From contig JAHEGP010000195.1 in the NCBI GenBank assembly GCA_024645065.1, forward strand, positions 1-6,068: a stretch of 6,068 nt of DNA, in the 5' to 3' direction. Shown here in pieces: positions 5,930 through 6,068 of this stretch (its first letter is position 1; every line of letters begins with the position of its first letter). The notes beneath the pieces were generated by a model. It saw only the letters and a list, made by a program, of their open reading frames with translations. It made no database searches and was not told where the DNA came from. The translations under genes were made by a program, and so were the position numbers. The DNA comes from Cellvibrionales bacterium (GTDB lineage: Bacteria > Pseudomonadota > Gammaproteobacteria > Pseudomonadales > JAHEGP01).

Positions 5930-5937
5930 CTTTCCCC
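5930..5937 (-). promoter_or_regulatory. ribosome binding site that fixes the DUF3108 start
   Basis: Read on the - strand, GGGGAAAG lies seven bases before the ATG at 5922-5920. This spacing, together with the signal peptide that begins at this Met, favours the 370-residue form over a 403-residue form starting from a TTG at 6021. Confidence 0.6.
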
Positions 5938-5955
5938 AATGCGAGGGGGCACTGA

Positions 5956-5985
5956 AACATAGACGTTACAGTAGTGCAAGTTGAA
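5956..5985 (-). promoter_or_regulatory. weak candidate promoter for the DUF3108 gene
   Basis: On the - strand TTCAAC (5985-5980) and TATGTT (5961-5956) are 18 bases apart, matching 3 of 6 and 4 of 6 consensus positions. The -10 would lie about 33 bases before the start codon. This is the best sigma70-like pair I see in the 146 bases between the start codon and the window edge. No gene is evident in that stretch. Confidence 0.2.
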
Positions 5986-6068
5986 GATTTCGCCAGTCGA
6001 GTGACAGGCTGCAGGGTTCAATCCAATAGCAAAAAGGGTATCGGGCAGCAGGCGATGATGGCGCCATT

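Noticed and set aside
5923..6021. 33-residue longer start (TTG at 6021) for the DUF3108 protein
   Set aside because: It would place 33 residues ahead of a clear signal peptide, and the ATG at 5922 has a well-spaced GGGGAAAG site.
5923..6068. End of a neighbouring gene such as purN upstream of the DUF3108 gene
   Set aside because: DUF3108 genes can lie near purine genes in Gammaproteobacteria, but none of the - strand frames here reads like a PurN C-terminus.

Overview
The window looks like a piece of a moderately GC-rich (mid-to-high 50s % by eye) gammaproteobacterial chromosome, probably marine. This rests on codon style, a Sec-type signal peptide on each of the two predicted exported proteins, and a DUF3108 envelope protein of the type common in Gammaproteobacteria. 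The taxonomic guess is inference.

Left part (1-3074, all + strand): the tail of an unidentified gene (stop at 69-71), then a possible 35-codon small ORF (91-198) that overlaps the start of a large exported protein. That protein (192-2521) is a DUF4091/GH123-like glycoside-hydrolase relative. It is split by one missing base in a run of six G (1817-1822), just after its conserved Trp-Asp-Glu-Pro motif. Right behind its stop lies the C-terminal third or so of a membrane glycosyltransferase of family 2 (about 2529-3074). The catalytic N-terminal part is absent and cannot be hidden in another frame, because the preceding DNA codes for DUF4091.

Middle (3075-4505): a 207-bp gap with a GC-rich dyad and a possible extended -10 promoter, then an intact GT-B glycosyltransferase (GT4/TuaH-like, 407 aa). 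Together the hydrolase, GT2 remnant and GT4 gene indicate a surface- or exo-polysaccharide locus that is partly degraded, or that was assembled with an error at the G run.

Right (4506-6068): the spacer between the convergent GT4 and DUF3108 genes holds the most unusual object here. It is a non-coding element with perfect 22-bp terminal inverted repeats (4539-4560 / 4730-4751) whose outermost bases are TTAA. Inside are a second, imperfect pair of inverted arms (4608-4729) and an apical C(TACG)G tetraloop. It has the architecture of a MITE-like or REP/BIME-like dispersed element. Beyond it, on the - strand, is a 370-aa exported DUF3108 protein (4810-5922) whose domain is interrupted by a roughly 95-residue polar insert. 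No rRNA, tRNA, CRISPR array or transposase gene was seen.
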